DNA from: Cellulomonas sp. Root485
GTDB lineage: Bacteria; Actinomycetota; Actinomycetes; Actinomycetales; Cellulomonadaceae
Assembly: GCF_001426705.1 (NCBI RefSeq)
Contig: NZ_LMFC01000004.1
Span: forward strand, 248,001 to 312,000
Reading direction: 5' to 3'
DNA length: 64,000 nt
Positions 8,817-20,365 of the stretch are shown here, piece after piece (the first letter of the stretch is position 1; each line of letters begins with the position of its first letter). The notes beneath the pieces were generated by a model. It saw only the letters and a list, made by a program, of their open reading frames with translations, searched no databases and was not told where the DNA came from. Both the position numbers and the translations under genes were made by a program.

Positions 8817-11039
8817 CTACGAGCCGTCCAGCACCTCCCAGCGCGCCACCGCCTCGTTGCGCGAGGTCACGCCGAGCTTGCGGTACGTCGAGATCGCCTG
8901 CGTCTTGACGGTGTTGCGGGAGACACCGAGCCGTTCGGCGATCAGCGGGAACGTGAGGTGCGTCGCGAGCAGGGGCAGGAGCCGGATCTCGGCCGGCGTG
9001 AGGGTGTCGGGGCGGCCCTGGTCCGCCGTCTCCTGCACGGCCGCGACCAGCGCCGCGACCCTGTCCGGCAGGTCCCCGAGTCCGGGCCGGCGGTGCACGA
9101 TCTCCTCGGCCCGCCGTGCTGTGGCGGCGGCGGCGTGGTGGTCGCCCAGGCCGAGCGACGCCTGCGCCGTCGCCAGCAGGGCCTGCGTGGAGACGACCGG
9201 GAGCGCGTAGGTGAGCAGCGGCCGCAGGGCCAGGGCGCGCCGGGTGTGCTCGACGGCCTCCGACCGCAGGCCGAGGTGCACGGCGAGGCGGGCGGCCCAG
9301 GCGAACACGAGCGCGCTGGACCAGTAGGAGCCGTAGTCGCCGTCCGTGACGATGGACGTCGCACGGCGGACGGCGTCCTCCGCGGCCGACCAGTCGCCGC
9401 GCTCGACCGCGATCGATGCCCGCTCGCACATGACCATCCCGACGAGCGGCCCGATCCCCGCCGCCTCCGCGGCCTCCTGAGCCTCGACGAACAGGCCGTC
9501 CGCGTGGTCGAGGTCGCCGTCGAGCAGGTCCGCGAGCGCCTCGGTGTGACGCATCGTCGCGCGCAACGGGCTCGCGGGTGCCAGCCCTTCCCACGCGACG
9601 CGGGCGTCGAGCCGCATCTGGGCGGTGCCCTGGCGTGCCTCGATCGCGTCCAGGTACGCGAGCGTCGCCTCGACCGTGCTCCCGTCGGACAGGGAGCCGG
9701 ACACAGGCGCCCCCTTCGCGATCGCGGACCACCGCTCGGCACGTGCCGGCTCGCCGACCAGCGCGAAGATGAGGGCCGCGTGCGCGGCGATCGCCGGGAA
9801 GGCGCTGCCGCCGTCCGACTCCTCGAGCCACGACATCCACCGGTGGACGGAGTCGATGCCGCCGTTGGCCCAGGTGTGCTGCGACCAGTCGAGGACGAGC
9901 CGGGTGAGCTCTGCGGTGTCGCCGGCCAGGTGCGCGTGCTCGATCGCCTGGTCCGGGACGCCTGCGTCGCCGTACCAGCGGGCCGCGCGACGGTGCAGCT
10001 CCGGCACCAGTGCGGGCTCCTTGCGGTGCAGCTCGGCGGTCAGCAGGTCCCGCAGGAGGGGATGGCACCGGAACCGGTCGCCGTCCCGGCCGGCCTGCTC
10101 GATCACCCCGTGCGCGGCCAGGTGCTCCAGCGCCGCGCCCGAGGACCGGGTCCGCAGCACCGCGTCGCACAACGGTCCGGACAGCTCGTCGAGGATCGCG
10201 CAGCGCACCAGGAGCGCGGTGTCGCGACTCCGCAGGCCGGCGAGCACCTCGGTGCGCAGGTACTCGCGCATGAAGACGTCGTCGCCGGTGAACGTCCGGG
10301 TCTCGTCGGCGCGCAGCGCCATCCCCGCGAGCGACACCGCGACCGGCCACCCCTGCGTGCGTTCGAGGAGCTGGTCCGTCGCGGTGGGCGACAGGGTGAT
10401 CCCGGACCGTGCGAGCACCTGGGCGGTCTCGTCGTGAGCGAAGGACAGCTCGCCAGGACCGAGCTCCAGCAGCTCGCCCGCGGCGCGCAGGCGCGCGATC
10501 GGCAGGCGGGGTCGCGCCCGGGACGTGATGCCCACCCGCCACGTGTCGGGCAGCCGGTCGATGACGTCGGTCAGCACGTTGAGGCTCGCCGCCGAGGTCA
10601 TCACCTGGACGCCGTCGACGAGCAGCGTGCCCGCGGGGGCGGGGTCGAGAGCCCGGATGAGGCCGGCGACGGTGACGATGCCCGGTCCCGCACCTGCGGC
10701 GCGGCCGATCGCCGCCAGCAGTGCGGCGGGGTCGTTGTCGGCGTCGGTGCAGGTGTGCCACACGGCCGCGCCGGCCAACCGGTCCGCCCACTGGCCGAGG
10801 AGAGCGGACTTGCCGTAGCCGGGACCCGCGACGATGGCGACGACCCGGGTGGGTGAGCCGACGAGCGCGTCGACCAGCTCACCGCGGGCCACCAGCCCGA
10901 CCCCGGCGCGATGTCGGCGCACCACGGGGTGCCCCGAGCTCTGCGAGGTCGCCGACTGTTGCTCAACGGCGGATGAACCGTGCCAAACGGGACGTTCCCC
11001 CACGTCGGGCCACGCTACCGGGCCCCTGGACACGCGCAA
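8817..11039 (-). CDS. LuxR-family transcriptional regulator, MalT-like with ATPase and TPR-like region
   Basis: About 740 residues. A P-loop GPGYGKS (72-78 in this reading) starts a STAND-type NTPase region. A helical, TPR-like middle follows, and the C-terminus has a LuxR helix-turn-helix (LTPAEIRLLPLLATH, then IAERLGVSRNTVKTQAIS). This is the MalT/LAL architecture: ligand and ATP drive assembly on DNA to activate transcription. No adjacent metabolic operon reveals the inducer. The start is uncertain: the TTG at 11039 opens the longest frame, with GTG codons slightly inside, and no clear ribosome binding site. Confidence 0.87.
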   Translation of the reverse strand: MRVSRGPVAWPDVGERPVWHGSSAVEQQSATSQSSGHPVVRRHRAGVGLVARGELVDALVGSPTRVVAIVAGPGYGKSALLGQWADRLAGAAVWHTCTDADNDPAALLAAIGRAAGAGPGIVTVAGLIRALDPAPAGTLLVDGVQVMTSAASLNVLTDVIDRLPDTWRVGITSRARPRLPIARLRAAGELLELGPGELSFAHDETAQVLARSGITLSPTATDQLLERTQGWPVAVSLAGMALRADETRTFTGDDVFMREYLRTEVLAGLRSRDTALLVRCAILDELSGPLCDAVLRTRSSGAALEHLAAHGVIEQAGRDGDRFRCHPLLRDLLTAELHRKEPALVPELHRRAARWYGDAGVPDQAIEHAHLAGDTAELTRLVLDWSQHTWANGGIDSVHRWMSWLEESDGGSAFPAIAAHAALIFALVGEPARAERWSAIAKGAPVSGSLSDGSTVEATLAYLDAIEARQGTAQMRLDARVAWEGLAPASPLRATMRHTEALADLLDGDLDHADGLFVEAQEAAEAAGIGPLVGMVMCERASIAVERGDWSAAEDAVRRATSIVTDGDYGSYWSSALVFAWAARLAVHLGLRSEAVEHTRRALALRPLLTYALPVVSTQALLATAQASLGLGDHHAAAATARRAEEIVHRRPGLGDLPDRVAALVAAVQETADQGRPDTLTPAEIRLLPLLATHLTFPLIAERLGVSRNTVKTQAISTYRKLGVTSRNEAVARWEVLDGS

Positions 11040-11058
11040 GGACCTGGGTCGGGTGAGG

Positions 11059-12350
11059 TCAGTCCCGTCCGGCCGTCAGGTCGATGTGCGGCACGTCGTC
11101 GCTGTCGTCGCCCCACGCGATCCGGCGCGGGGCGTCGTGCGACTCGACGGTCGCCGCGTGGTCGCGCTCGAAGTAGTCCCAGGCCCAGCTGAGGAACGCG
11201 TCGGTGCGGCTGTGCACGCCGCTGAGCAGCATCGCGTGCACCCCGAGCCACGCGGCGAAGGCGATCGGACCGTCGACCTCGTGGCGGTGCGCGCCGACCT
11301 CGGCGACGGCGGCGTTGCGGCCGATCATCGCCATGATGCCCTTGTCCTTGTAGTGGAACGGCGCGAGGCCGTCGCCCTGGGTCGAGCGCAGGATGTTCTG
11401 GGCAGCCCAGCGCCCGGACTGCTGCGCGACGGACCCGAGCTGTGGCAGCGTCGGCGCCCCTGGACCGGACGGGATGTTCGCCACGTCGCCGACCGCCCAG
11501 ACCCCGGGGTACCCCTCGACCCCGAGGTCCGGGCGGACGTCGATCCGCCCCCCACGTCCTGTGGCCGGGCCGGCGGACCGCGCGATGGCGGCTGCGGACT
11601 CGCCGCCGGCCCAGATGACGGTCCGGGTGGGCAGACGCGTGCCGTCGTCGAGGTCGACCGCATCCCGGTGCACCTCCTTGACGCCCGCGCCGAGGCGGAT
11701 GTCGACACCGGCCTTCTCCAGGTGCTTGTGCGCGTACTCCTGGGCCCGCGACGAGAACTGGCCGAGCACCGCGTGGCCGCGGTCGACCAGGTGCACGCGA
11801 GCGTCGGCGGGCATCCTGCCCTGCGTCTGGAGGGCCGCGACGAGCTCGGCGAGCGCGCCGGAGACCTCGACGCCGGTGGGACCGCCGCCGACCACGACGA
11901 CGTCGCGCGACCCGGTGTCGCCCACGAGGGCCTCCTCGACCAGGGCGCGGTGGTGCAGCCGCAGGCGCTCCGCGTCCGCGACGGAGTACAGCGGGAACGC
12001 GTGCTCCTGGGCGCCCGGGATGCCGAAGAAGTTCGGGCGCGCGCCCGCCGCGAGCACGAGGTGCTCGGCCGACAGCGACCTGCCGTCCTCGAGGACGAGC
12101 GTGCGGTCCGCGAGCGACGCCGACGCGACACCCCCGAGCACCACGTCGACGCTCGGCACGTCCGCGAAGATCGTCCGCAGCGGGCGGGCGACGTCCTCGG
12201 CCGGCAGCTGCGACGTGGCCACCTGGTAGAGCAAGGGCTGGAACTGGTGGTAGTCGGTGCGGTCGACCAGCGTCGTGCGGATCCCCGCCTCGCCCAGGGT
12301 CTGCGCCGCGGCGACGCCCGCCAGGCCGCCGCCCAGGACCAGCACGTCCG

Positions 12351-12354
<4 letters not shown>
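11059..12354 (-). CDS. Type II NADH dehydrogenase (NDH-2)-like FAD oxidoreductase
   Basis: 431 residues with two dinucleotide folds: VLVLGGGLAGVAAAQTLGEAG at the N-terminus for FAD, and VVVVGGGPTGVEVSGALAE for NAD(P)H, then PGVWAVGDVANIP. HQFQPLLYQVATSQL is typical of NDH-2. It should pass electrons from NADH to membrane quinone without pumping protons; the C-terminal 100 residues may sit on the membrane. The GTG at 12354 overlaps the stop of the GH15 gene (GTGA). It is the last gene of a six-gene unit with cytochrome bd, so it could feed that oxidase directly. Confidence 0.88.
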
Positions 12355-14216
<1,862 letters not shown>

Positions 14217-14238
14217 GGGTTCCTCCTGGTGGGGGTGC

Positions 14239-15789
14239 TCAGGCGAGCCGGGCGAGCAGGTGGTCACCCACGCGCAGGGCGTTCGCCATGGCGGTGAGCG
14301 CGGGGTTCACGGCGCCGATGCTGGGGAAGAAGCTCGTGTCGACGACGTACAGGTTGTCCACCTCGTGCGTCCTGCAGTCGCGGTCGAGCACCGACGTCGC
14401 CGGGTCGTCGCCGAACCGGACCGTGCCGGCCTGGTGCGCGCAGCCCGCGACCGGGATGTCGTTCTTCATGTACAGGTCCCGGGGGACCAGGTGGTGCGGG
14501 TGCATGCCGAGGTGCCCGAGGTTGTGCTTGACCCGGCTGTACAGCTCGTCGAGTGGCTGCCGGTTGTTCGGCGTGTACGTCAGCACGATGTCGCCGTGGT
14601 TGCCCAAGGTCACACGGTTGTCGGGGTCGGGCAGGTCCTCGGCCGACAGCCAGAAGTCGACCGCGTGCTCCGCGACCTCCTCGAGCGCGAACAGCGGCGC
14701 GAGCTTCGCGATGGGCTTTTCGCCGCGGTACATCGGCGCCGACGACTTGCCGACCATCTGCACGTTGCCCATCGGGAACGCAAAGCTCTCGTCGCCGAAG
14801 TAGTAGTCGTTGACGCCGAGGGTCTTCTGGAACCGGGTGTCGTTGCGCTCGATGGAGATCGCCAGGAACGCCCGGCTGTTGTGGAACATGTAGTGGCGGC
14901 CGACGTGGTCGGACCCGTTGGCCAGGCCGTTCGGGTGCCGGTCGTTGGCGCTCTGCAGCAACAGCTTCGCCGAGTTGGCGGCGCCTGCCGAGACCACGAC
15001 GACGTCGCCGGAGAACCGCTGCTCGACTCCCTCGACGTCGGCGACCACCGAGGTCACGGTGTTCCCGGAGTCGTCGGTCTCGAGCCGACGCACCTCGGCG
15101 TTGCGGACCAGGGTGACGTTCGCGTGCTCCACGGCGGGCCGCACCGCGATGACCTCCGCGTCGGACTTGGCGTGCAGCAGGCACGCGAACCCGTCGCACG
15201 TGGCGGAACGGATGCACGGGCTGTACGCCGGGTTCGCCTCGTTCAGCATGATGCCCGAGGGGGAGTGGAACGGGTGCAGGCCGATCGCCGTCATGTCGTC
15301 GAAGAGCTTCTGGATGCGCGGTTCGTGCGACACCGGCGGGAACGGGTACGGACCGCTCGACGGGGGTTCGGTGGGATCCTCACCGCGCGCACCGTGCACC
15401 TGGTAGAGCTCCTCGGCCTGGGTGTAGTACGGCTCGAACTCGTCGTACGCGACGGGCCAGGCCGGCGAGATCCCCCCGTGGTGCTGGATCTCGCCGAAGT
15501 CCCGCTCCCGCAGCCGGTAGAGCGCGGCACCGTAGAACTTCGTGGCGCCGCCCACGTTGTAGTGCACCTGCGGCTGGAAGGCCTTTCCGGTGTGGTCGAA
15601 CCAGGTGTCCTTCGAGACGTAGCGGTTCTTGACGAAGGTCTCCGTCGCGTCCCAGTTCTGGGGCTCGCGCGGGAGCCAGTCGCCCCGTTCGAGGATGAGG
15701 ATCTTCTTTCCCGACGGGGCCAGCCGGTGGGCGATCGTCCCGCCCCCGGCGCCAGACCCGATGATGACGACGTCGTAGTGCTCGGTCAT
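14239..15789 (-). CDS. GMC-family FAD oxidoreductase
   Basis: 516 residues. The N-terminal VVIIGSGAGGGTIAHRLA binds FAD; VHYNVGGATKFYGAAL and the C-terminal VVDTSFFPSIGAVNPALT are GMC (glucose-methanol-choline) signatures. A three-cysteine stretch CIRSATCDGFACLLHAK resembles that in sugar and polyol dehydrogenases of the family. There is no Tat or Sec signal, so the protein is probably cytoplasmic or peripheral. It probably oxidises a sugar or alcohol and passes electrons to an unidentified acceptor, perhaps quinone (inference from the neighbouring cyd genes). It lies 10 bp after the SDR gene and 22 bp before GH15. Confidence 0.88.
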   Translation of the reverse strand: MTEHYDVVIIGSGAGGGTIAHRLAPSGKKILILERGDWLPREPQNWDATETFVKNRYVSKDTWFDHTGKAFQPQVHYNVGGATKFYGAALYRLRERDFGEIQHHGGISPAWPVAYDEFEPYYTQAEELYQVHGARGEDPTEPPSSGPYPFPPVSHEPRIQKLFDDMTAIGLHPFHSPSGIMLNEANPAYSPCIRSATCDGFACLLHAKSDAEVIAVRPAVEHANVTLVRNAEVRRLETDDSGNTVTSVVADVEGVEQRFSGDVVVVSAGAANSAKLLLQSANDRHPNGLANGSDHVGRHYMFHNSRAFLAISIERNDTRFQKTLGVNDYYFGDESFAFPMGNVQMVGKSSAPMYRGEKPIAKLAPLFALEEVAEHAVDFWLSAEDLPDPDNRVTLGNHGDIVLTYTPNNRQPLDELYSRVKHNLGHLGMHPHHLVPRDLYMKNDIPVAGCAHQAGTVRFGDDPATSVLDRDCRTHEVDNLYVVDTSFFPSIGAVNPALTAMANALRVGDHLLARLA

Positions 15790-15799
15790 CTCGTCTGCC

Positions 15800-16567
15800 T
15801 CACAGACCGGGGCTGCTGTGCATGATGCCGCCGTCGGCGAAGACCGTCGTGGCGGTGAGGTAGGTGGCGCCGTCGCCGGCGAGGAACGCGACGAGGCTGG
15901 CGATCTCCTCGGGCTCGGCCATCCGGCCCAGCGGGATCGCGGCGTCGAGCGTCTTCATCTTCTCGGGGTCGTTCATCGTCGAGGTGTTGATCGGCGTCGC
16001 GACGGCGCCGGGCCCCACACCCACCACCTGCACGCCCTGCGGCCCGAGCTCGACGCCCGCGGTCCGGGTGAGCATCCGCATCCCGCCCTTGGACAGGCAG
16101 TACGCGGTGTTCCCCGGCATCGGCCAGTCCTCGTGGACCGACGTCATGTTGATGATCCGGCCGCCCGTGCCCTGCTTGATCATCTGCTTGGCGGCGATCT
16201 GGGTGCCGAAGAACGCGCTCTTGAGGTTGATGTCCATGACGCGCTGGTACTGCTCCTCGGTGGTGTCGAGGACGGACGTGCGCGTCTCGATGCCGGCGTT
16301 GTTCACCATGATGTCGAGGCGCCCGAAGGCCTCCACCGTCGTGGCGACGAGCCGCTCGAGGTCCGCGACCTTGCTGACGTCGGCGTCCACCCCGATCGCC
16401 TGGTCGCCGAGGGCGTGCACCTGCTTCTCCAGCTCCTCGGTCGCCTCCGGGTGCGCGACGAAGTCGATGACGATGTTCGCTCCCGCCTCCGCGAGCGCGA
16501 GGACGACGGCCTTGCCGATGCCGCTGTTGCCGCCCGTGACGATGGCCACTTTCCCGTGCAGGCTCAT
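15800..16567 (-). CDS. Short-chain dehydrogenase, glucose 1-dehydrogenase-like
   Basis: 255 residues, a classical SDR: TGGNSGIGKAV near residue 11 (cofactor), NNAG near 88, Ser in NMTSVHED and the YxxxK-type motif YCLSK. The sequence most resembles the glucose 1-dehydrogenase group, which oxidises glucose to gluconolactone with NAD(P). The ATG at 16567 overlaps the cydB stop by four bases, so this soluble enzyme is translationally coupled to a membrane oxidase subunit, which is unusual. The substrate assignment is tentative. Confidence 0.88.
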   Translation of the reverse strand: MSLHGKVAIVTGGNSGIGKAVVLALAEAGANIVIDFVAHPEATEELEKQVHALGDQAIGVDADVSKVADLERLVATTVEAFGRLDIMVNNAGIETRTSVLDTTEEQYQRVMDINLKSAFFGTQIAAKQMIKQGTGGRIINMTSVHEDWPMPGNTAYCLSKGGMRMLTRTAGVELGPQGVQVVGVGPGAVATPINTSTMNDPEKMKTLDAAIPLGRMAEPEEIASLVAFLAGDGATYLTATTVFADGGIMHSSPGL

Positions 16568-17619
16568 GTGCGTGCTCCTTCGTCGAGGGGTGCGGACGGA
16601 CCCGGGGCCGGGTCCGGTGGTTCAGCCGTCGGCGGGCCTACGATCCGGCGACGGAAGACGAAGTACGACCAGCCCTGGTAGAGCAGGATCAGCGGAACCA
16701 GCACGACGGCGACGATCGTCATGACCTGGAGCGCGTACGCCCCGGACGCCGCGCTCGTCACGGTCAGGCTGTCGGCCGCCGAGGTGCTGGACACCAGGAC
16801 GTTCGGGTAGAGGTTCGCGAACAGCGTCACGACGGTCAGTGCGATCCCGAGCGCCGTGGCGGTGAACGCCCAGCCGTCCCGATGGGCCCGCACCAGCAGC
16901 GCCGCCGCGAGGACCGCGACGACCGCGAGCACCGGCGGCACGGTGCCGCGCAACGCGGGAGCGCCCGACACGGCCGGCGTCGCGACGGCGAACGCGAGCA
17001 GGAGCAGGACCGCCGGCACCACGGCCACGGCCGCAGCGCGCTGGGCCCGGGTGCGCACCACGTCCGTGGTCCGCATGGCCAGGAAGGTGGCGCCGTGCAG
17101 CACGCAGAGGGCGGTGAGCGTGAGTCCGACGAGCAGGCCGTAGCCGGTGACCGTGTCGGTGACCGAGCCCGTGAACTCCTCGGTGGAGTCGACCGGCAGG
17201 CCGGCGAGGAGGTTGCCCAGCGCCACGCCGAGGAGCAGCGGGCACAGCAGGCTCCCGAGGGTCAGGCTCCACGACCACGTCTGCCGCCAGCGCGTCGCCT
17301 CCATCCGCCCGCGGAACTCGAACGAGACGCCGCGGGCGATGAGCGCGACGAGCAGCAGCACCAGCGGGAGGTACATCGCGGAGAACCACGTGGCGTACCA
17401 GCTGGGGAAGGCCGCGAAGATCCCCGCCGCACCGACGATCAGCCAGACCTCGTTGCCGTCCCAGAACGGGCCGATCGCGTTGATCGCGACGCGCTGCTCG
17501 GTGTCGGTGCGGCCGACCACCTTGTGCAGCATCCCGACGCCGAAGTCGAACCCCTCCAGGACGAAGAAGCCGGTCCAGAGGAAGGCGATGATCAGGAACC
17601 ACAGGTCGGGCAGGGTCAT
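16564..17619 (-). CDS. cydB: Cytochrome bd ubiquinol/menaquinol oxidase subunit II
   Basis: 351 residues and about nine transmembrane helices. The family start (MTLPDLWFLIIAFLWTGFFV, then LEGFDFGVGML) and GPFWDGNEVWLIVGAAGIFAA are unmistakable CydB motifs. With CydA it forms the high-affinity cytochrome bd oxidase that reduces oxygen with quinol. It follows cydA by 12 bp and overlaps the SDR gene. The C-terminal 25 residues are Pro/Ala-rich. No cydCD genes, needed for assembly in many bacteria, are seen in the window. Confidence 0.95.
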   Translation of the reverse strand: MTLPDLWFLIIAFLWTGFFVLEGFDFGVGMLHKVVGRTDTEQRVAINAIGPFWDGNEVWLIVGAAGIFAAFPSWYATWFSAMYLPLVLLLVALIARGVSFEFRGRMEATRWRQTWSWSLTLGSLLCPLLLGVALGNLLAGLPVDSTEEFTGSVTDTVTGYGLLVGLTLTALCVLHGATFLAMRTTDVVRTRAQRAAAVAVVPAVLLLLAFAVATPAVSGAPALRGTVPPVLAVVAVLAAALLVRAHRDGWAFTATALGIALTVVTLFANLYPNVLVSSTSAADSLTVTSAASGAYALQVMTIVAVVLVPLILLYQGWSYFVFRRRIVGPPTAEPPDPAPGPSAPLDEGART

Positions 17620-17631
17620 CGGGACACCTCC

Positions 17632-19032
17632 TCAGAACGTCAGGGCGGGGACGCGGGGCTCGCCCTCGACGGGCGGCTCGTCAGGCTCCTCGAGCTCCAG
17701 GCCGCGGCGGGCGTAGCGCATCATCAGGTAGACGTTCACGGCGCCGAGGAGCAGGAAGATCGTGTAGAAGACGACGATGCTGATGATCAGCTCGGTCCTG
17801 CCGACGGACGTCGAGATCCCGTCCTTGGTCAGCATCAGGCCCTGCACGATCCACGGCTGGCGGCCGTTCTCCGTGAGCATCCAGCCGGCCGTGTTCATCA
17901 GGAACGGGAACGCGACGGCCCACGTCGCGACGAACAGGAACACGCGCGCGGTGGGTAGTCGGCGCCGCCAGATGAGCCACAGACCCCACAGGGCCACGAG
18001 CGCGGCCAGCGATCCGAGGTACGCCATCACGCGCATCGACCAGTACTGGACGAACACGTTCGGCACGTAGTCGCCCGGGCCGTACTCCTCCTGGTACTGG
18101 GCGTTCAGCTCGTTCAGCCCCTGCACCTCCCCGTTCCACGTGCCCGTCGCGAGGATGGAGAGCAGGTGCGGGATCTCGATGATCTTGGTGGGGGTCTGGT
18201 CGTCGTTGCCGCCGCCGATCTGGAACGCGGAGAACGAGCACGGCTGGCACGTCTCCCACTGCCCCTCGGCCGCCGAGATCTTCATCGGCTGGTACGTCGC
18301 CTCGATGACGCCGAGGTGACTGCCGACGCCCAGCGCCAGGAAGATCGAGGGCAGCAGCACGGCGATGGACACCTTCGCCGAGCGCGTGAACACCTCCGCG
18401 TGCTGACCGCGCCGCAGGTACCACGCGGAGACGGCCAGCATGAGCACCGACCCGGTGACGAGGGACGCGGTGAGCACGTGCGCGTAGCCCCACACGAAGA
18501 CGGGGTTCGTCATCACCGCGCCGATGTCCGACAGCTCCGGGCGGCCGGTCGCCTGGTCGACGGTGTACCCCACGGGGTGCTGCATCCAGGAGTTCGCGGC
18601 CATGATGAACGCCGCCGAGCCCGCGGCCCCCGCCGCGACCAGCCACACGGTGAGCAGGTGGATCTTCGGGGGCAGCACGTTCCAGCCGAATACCCACAGA
18701 CCGATGAACGTCGACTCCAGGAAGAACGCGGCCAGCCCCTCCATCGCCAGGGGAGCGCCGAACACGTCACCGACGTACCGCGAGTACGCCGACCAGTTCA
18801 TGCCGAACTGGAACTCCTGGATGAGGCCCGTCACCACGCCGACGGCCACGTTGATCAGCAGCAGCGTGCCGAAGAACTTGGTCAGCCGCTTGTGGTCGGG
18901 GTTGCCGGACCGGAACCACATCGTGTGCAGGACCGCCACGAGGAAGCCGAGCCCGATAGTGATAGGGACGAAGAGGAAGTGGTAGATGCTCGTCGAGGCG
19001 AACTGCAGGCGGGCCAGATCCAGGTCAGACAC
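17632..19032 (-). CDS. cydA: Cytochrome bd ubiquinol/menaquinol oxidase subunit I
   Basis: 466 residues and nine predicted helices. LARLQFASTSIYHFLFVPIT contains the conserved N-terminal region with the haem b595 histidine, and GRQPWIVQG is the highly conserved loop. The length shows the short Q-loop form usual in actinobacteria. The GTG at 19032 is chosen since GGGGGAGGTC lies just ahead; the track reading 13 codons earlier has no such site. It begins a unit of six genes running cydA, cydB, SDR, GMC, GH15, NDH-2, in which every gap is 22 bp or less. Confidence 0.95.
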   Translation of the reverse strand: MSDLDLARLQFASTSIYHFLFVPITIGLGFLVAVLHTMWFRSGNPDHKRLTKFFGTLLLINVAVGVVTGLIQEFQFGMNWSAYSRYVGDVFGAPLAMEGLAAFFLESTFIGLWVFGWNVLPPKIHLLTVWLVAAGAAGSAAFIMAANSWMQHPVGYTVDQATGRPELSDIGAVMTNPVFVWGYAHVLTASLVTGSVLMLAVSAWYLRRGQHAEVFTRSAKVSIAVLLPSIFLALGVGSHLGVIEATYQPMKISAAEGQWETCQPCSFSAFQIGGGNDDQTPTKIIEIPHLLSILATGTWNGEVQGLNELNAQYQEEYGPGDYVPNVFVQYWSMRVMAYLGSLAALVALWGLWLIWRRRLPTARVFLFVATWAVAFPFLMNTAGWMLTENGRQPWIVQGLMLTKDGISTSVGRTELIISIVVFYTIFLLLGAVNVYLMMRYARRGLELEEPDEPPVEGEPRVPALTF

Positions 19033-19263
19033 CCGACCTCCCCCACAGCTCGACGCGGGTGCGAGCGGCACGCGCGGACGGCGTGCCGGTCTGTCGAGCG
19101 TCGCACCGGGTTCGGCGGACGAGCATCACCCCGTCGGGATGAAAGGGGCGGTCCCGGGGACCAGGGCGCGCGCATCATCCGCAGGGGATGACGACGGTGC
19201 TCTCCGGCGGTGCTGGGCGCCATCACCGCGCGCATGCCCCGGCCGGCCACCTGAGGGCCGCGC
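19033..19263. promoter_or_regulatory. Upstream region of cydA with small inverted repeat
   Basis: This 231-bp gap separates the 3' end of the pentapeptide gene from the cydA start and must hold the cydA promoter. The only symmetric element I see is TCATCC-N5-GGATGA at 19175-19191, about 140 bp upstream of cydA. I cannot identify a Rex-type box (TTGTGAN6TCACAA-like) here. Confidence 0.3.
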
Positions 19264-20055
19264 TCACCAGTGCGCGGGCGCGTCCAGGCCGTCGGGCAGC
19301 CGGGTCGTCCCGTCGCCGCGCGCGGACGCCACCTGCGGCGGTGTCAGGAAGAGCGCGTCCGTGAGGTCCGCACCGTCCAACCGCGCGCCACGCACGTCCG
19401 CGCCGAGCAGGTCGGCCACCCGCAGGTCGGCGCCCCTCAGGTCCGCGCCGAGCAGGAGCGCCCCGCGCAGGTCGGCTCCGCGCAGGTCGGCACGACGGAG
19501 GTTCGCCCCCGTCAGGTCGGCGCCGCGGGCCTGACGGCCACGCAGACCCTCCCGCGCGACCGCACTCACCCTTCCGAGCAGCTCGCCGACCAGGACCTGC
19601 GCAGCCGGTCCCGCACCCGCCTCCCGCACCTCGGCCACCTCGTCGCGCAGGCGGGCGATCTCGTCGTGCAGCGGCGCGGCGGCTCGGATCGACAGCGCCT
19701 CGGTGAGGTGCCAGAGCAGCTCGTGCAGCCCGCGCATCGTGCCGAACATCGCGAACATCTCCGCGGCGATCCCGGGTTCGTCGCGCCACGTGCGGCCGTC
19801 GAAGAGCTGCTGGGTGACGAACTGGCCTGCCCCGAAGCACTCGTAGACCGTGCAGCCCGTGAACCCGCTGGTGCGCAGGTCCGCGTGGATGGAGCACAGG
19901 AAGTCGTCCTGCAGGTTCCGGCACGGAGTACCGGCAGGCTTGTCGTAGGCGAAGTCCGACGACCGCTGGAACGCGTGCGCGACACAGCACAGCCCTGCGC
20001 ACCGTGAGCAGTCCGAGCGCAGCTCCCGCAGCGGGATCGGGGTGTGGTCGGTCAC
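19264..20055 (-). CDS. Fusion of Cys-cluster (YkgJ-like) domain with pentapeptide repeats
   Basis: 263 residues in three parts. The N-terminus has eight cysteines (16, 19, 23, 24, 45, 54, 68, 73), including CSRCAGLCC, which resembles the zinc/iron-chelating YkgJ-type domain. Residues 120-165 are helical and charged. Residues 174-235 are pentapeptide repeats of the A(D/N)LRG type, which fold into a right-handed quadrilateral helix. The C-terminal [13 protein letters not shown] segment occurs in other actinobacterial pentapeptide proteins. Function unknown; a DNA-mimic role as in MfpA is possible but the metal-binding head is not part of that family. GTG start at 20055. Confidence 0.85.
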   Translation of the reverse strand: MTDHTPIPLRELRSDCSRCAGLCCVAHAFQRSSDFAYDKPAGTPCRNLQDDFLCSIHADLRTSGFTGCTVYECFGAGQFVTQQLFDGRTWRDEPGIAAEMFAMFGTMRGLHELLWHLTEALSIRAAAPLHDEIARLRDEVAEVREAGAGPAAQVLVGELLGRVSAVAREGLRGRQARGADLTGANLRRADLRGADLRGALLLGADLRGADLRVADLLGADVRGARLDGADLTDALFLTPPQVASARGDGTTRLPDGLDAPAHW

Positions 20056-20077
20056 GAGGTCGAGACTAGGCCGGTCG

Positions 20078-20365
20078 TCACTCCACCGCGTCGATCAGTC
20101 GGCGCACGGCCACGACGTGGTCACGCAGTGCCTGCCTGCCCACCGGTGTCAGTCCGACCCACGTGGTCCGCCGTCCCGCACGGACACCCTTGCGGCTGTG
20201 CAGGTAACCGGCCTCGACCAGCGCCGAGACGTGCTTGGACAGCACCGAGTCGCTGACGTCCAGCGCGTCCCGCAACGTGACGAACTCGGCCTCCGACACC
20301 CCCGACAACGTCGCGACGAGCTCCAGCCGCGTCGGCGCGTGGATCAGCGGGTCCAGCCCGGCCAT
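20078..20365 (-). CDS. Small winged-helix transcriptional regulator
   Basis: 95 residues, almost all a winged helix: [19 protein letters not shown], then the recognition helix in [20 protein letters not shown] and a wing with [12 protein letters not shown]. It is of the HTH_34/ArsR-MarR type, without metal-binding cysteines. The ATG at 20365 shares one base with the stop of the membrane-protein gene (TGATG). The promoter of this two-gene unit bears two similar palindromes, so I infer that the protein represses its own transcription and uses the membrane protein as output or partner. Confidence 0.88.
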   Translation of the reverse strand: MAGLDPLIHAPTRLELVATLSGVSEAEFVTLRDALDVSDSVLSKHVSALVEAGYLHSRKGVRAGRRTTWVGLTPVGRQALRDHVVAVRRLIDAVE

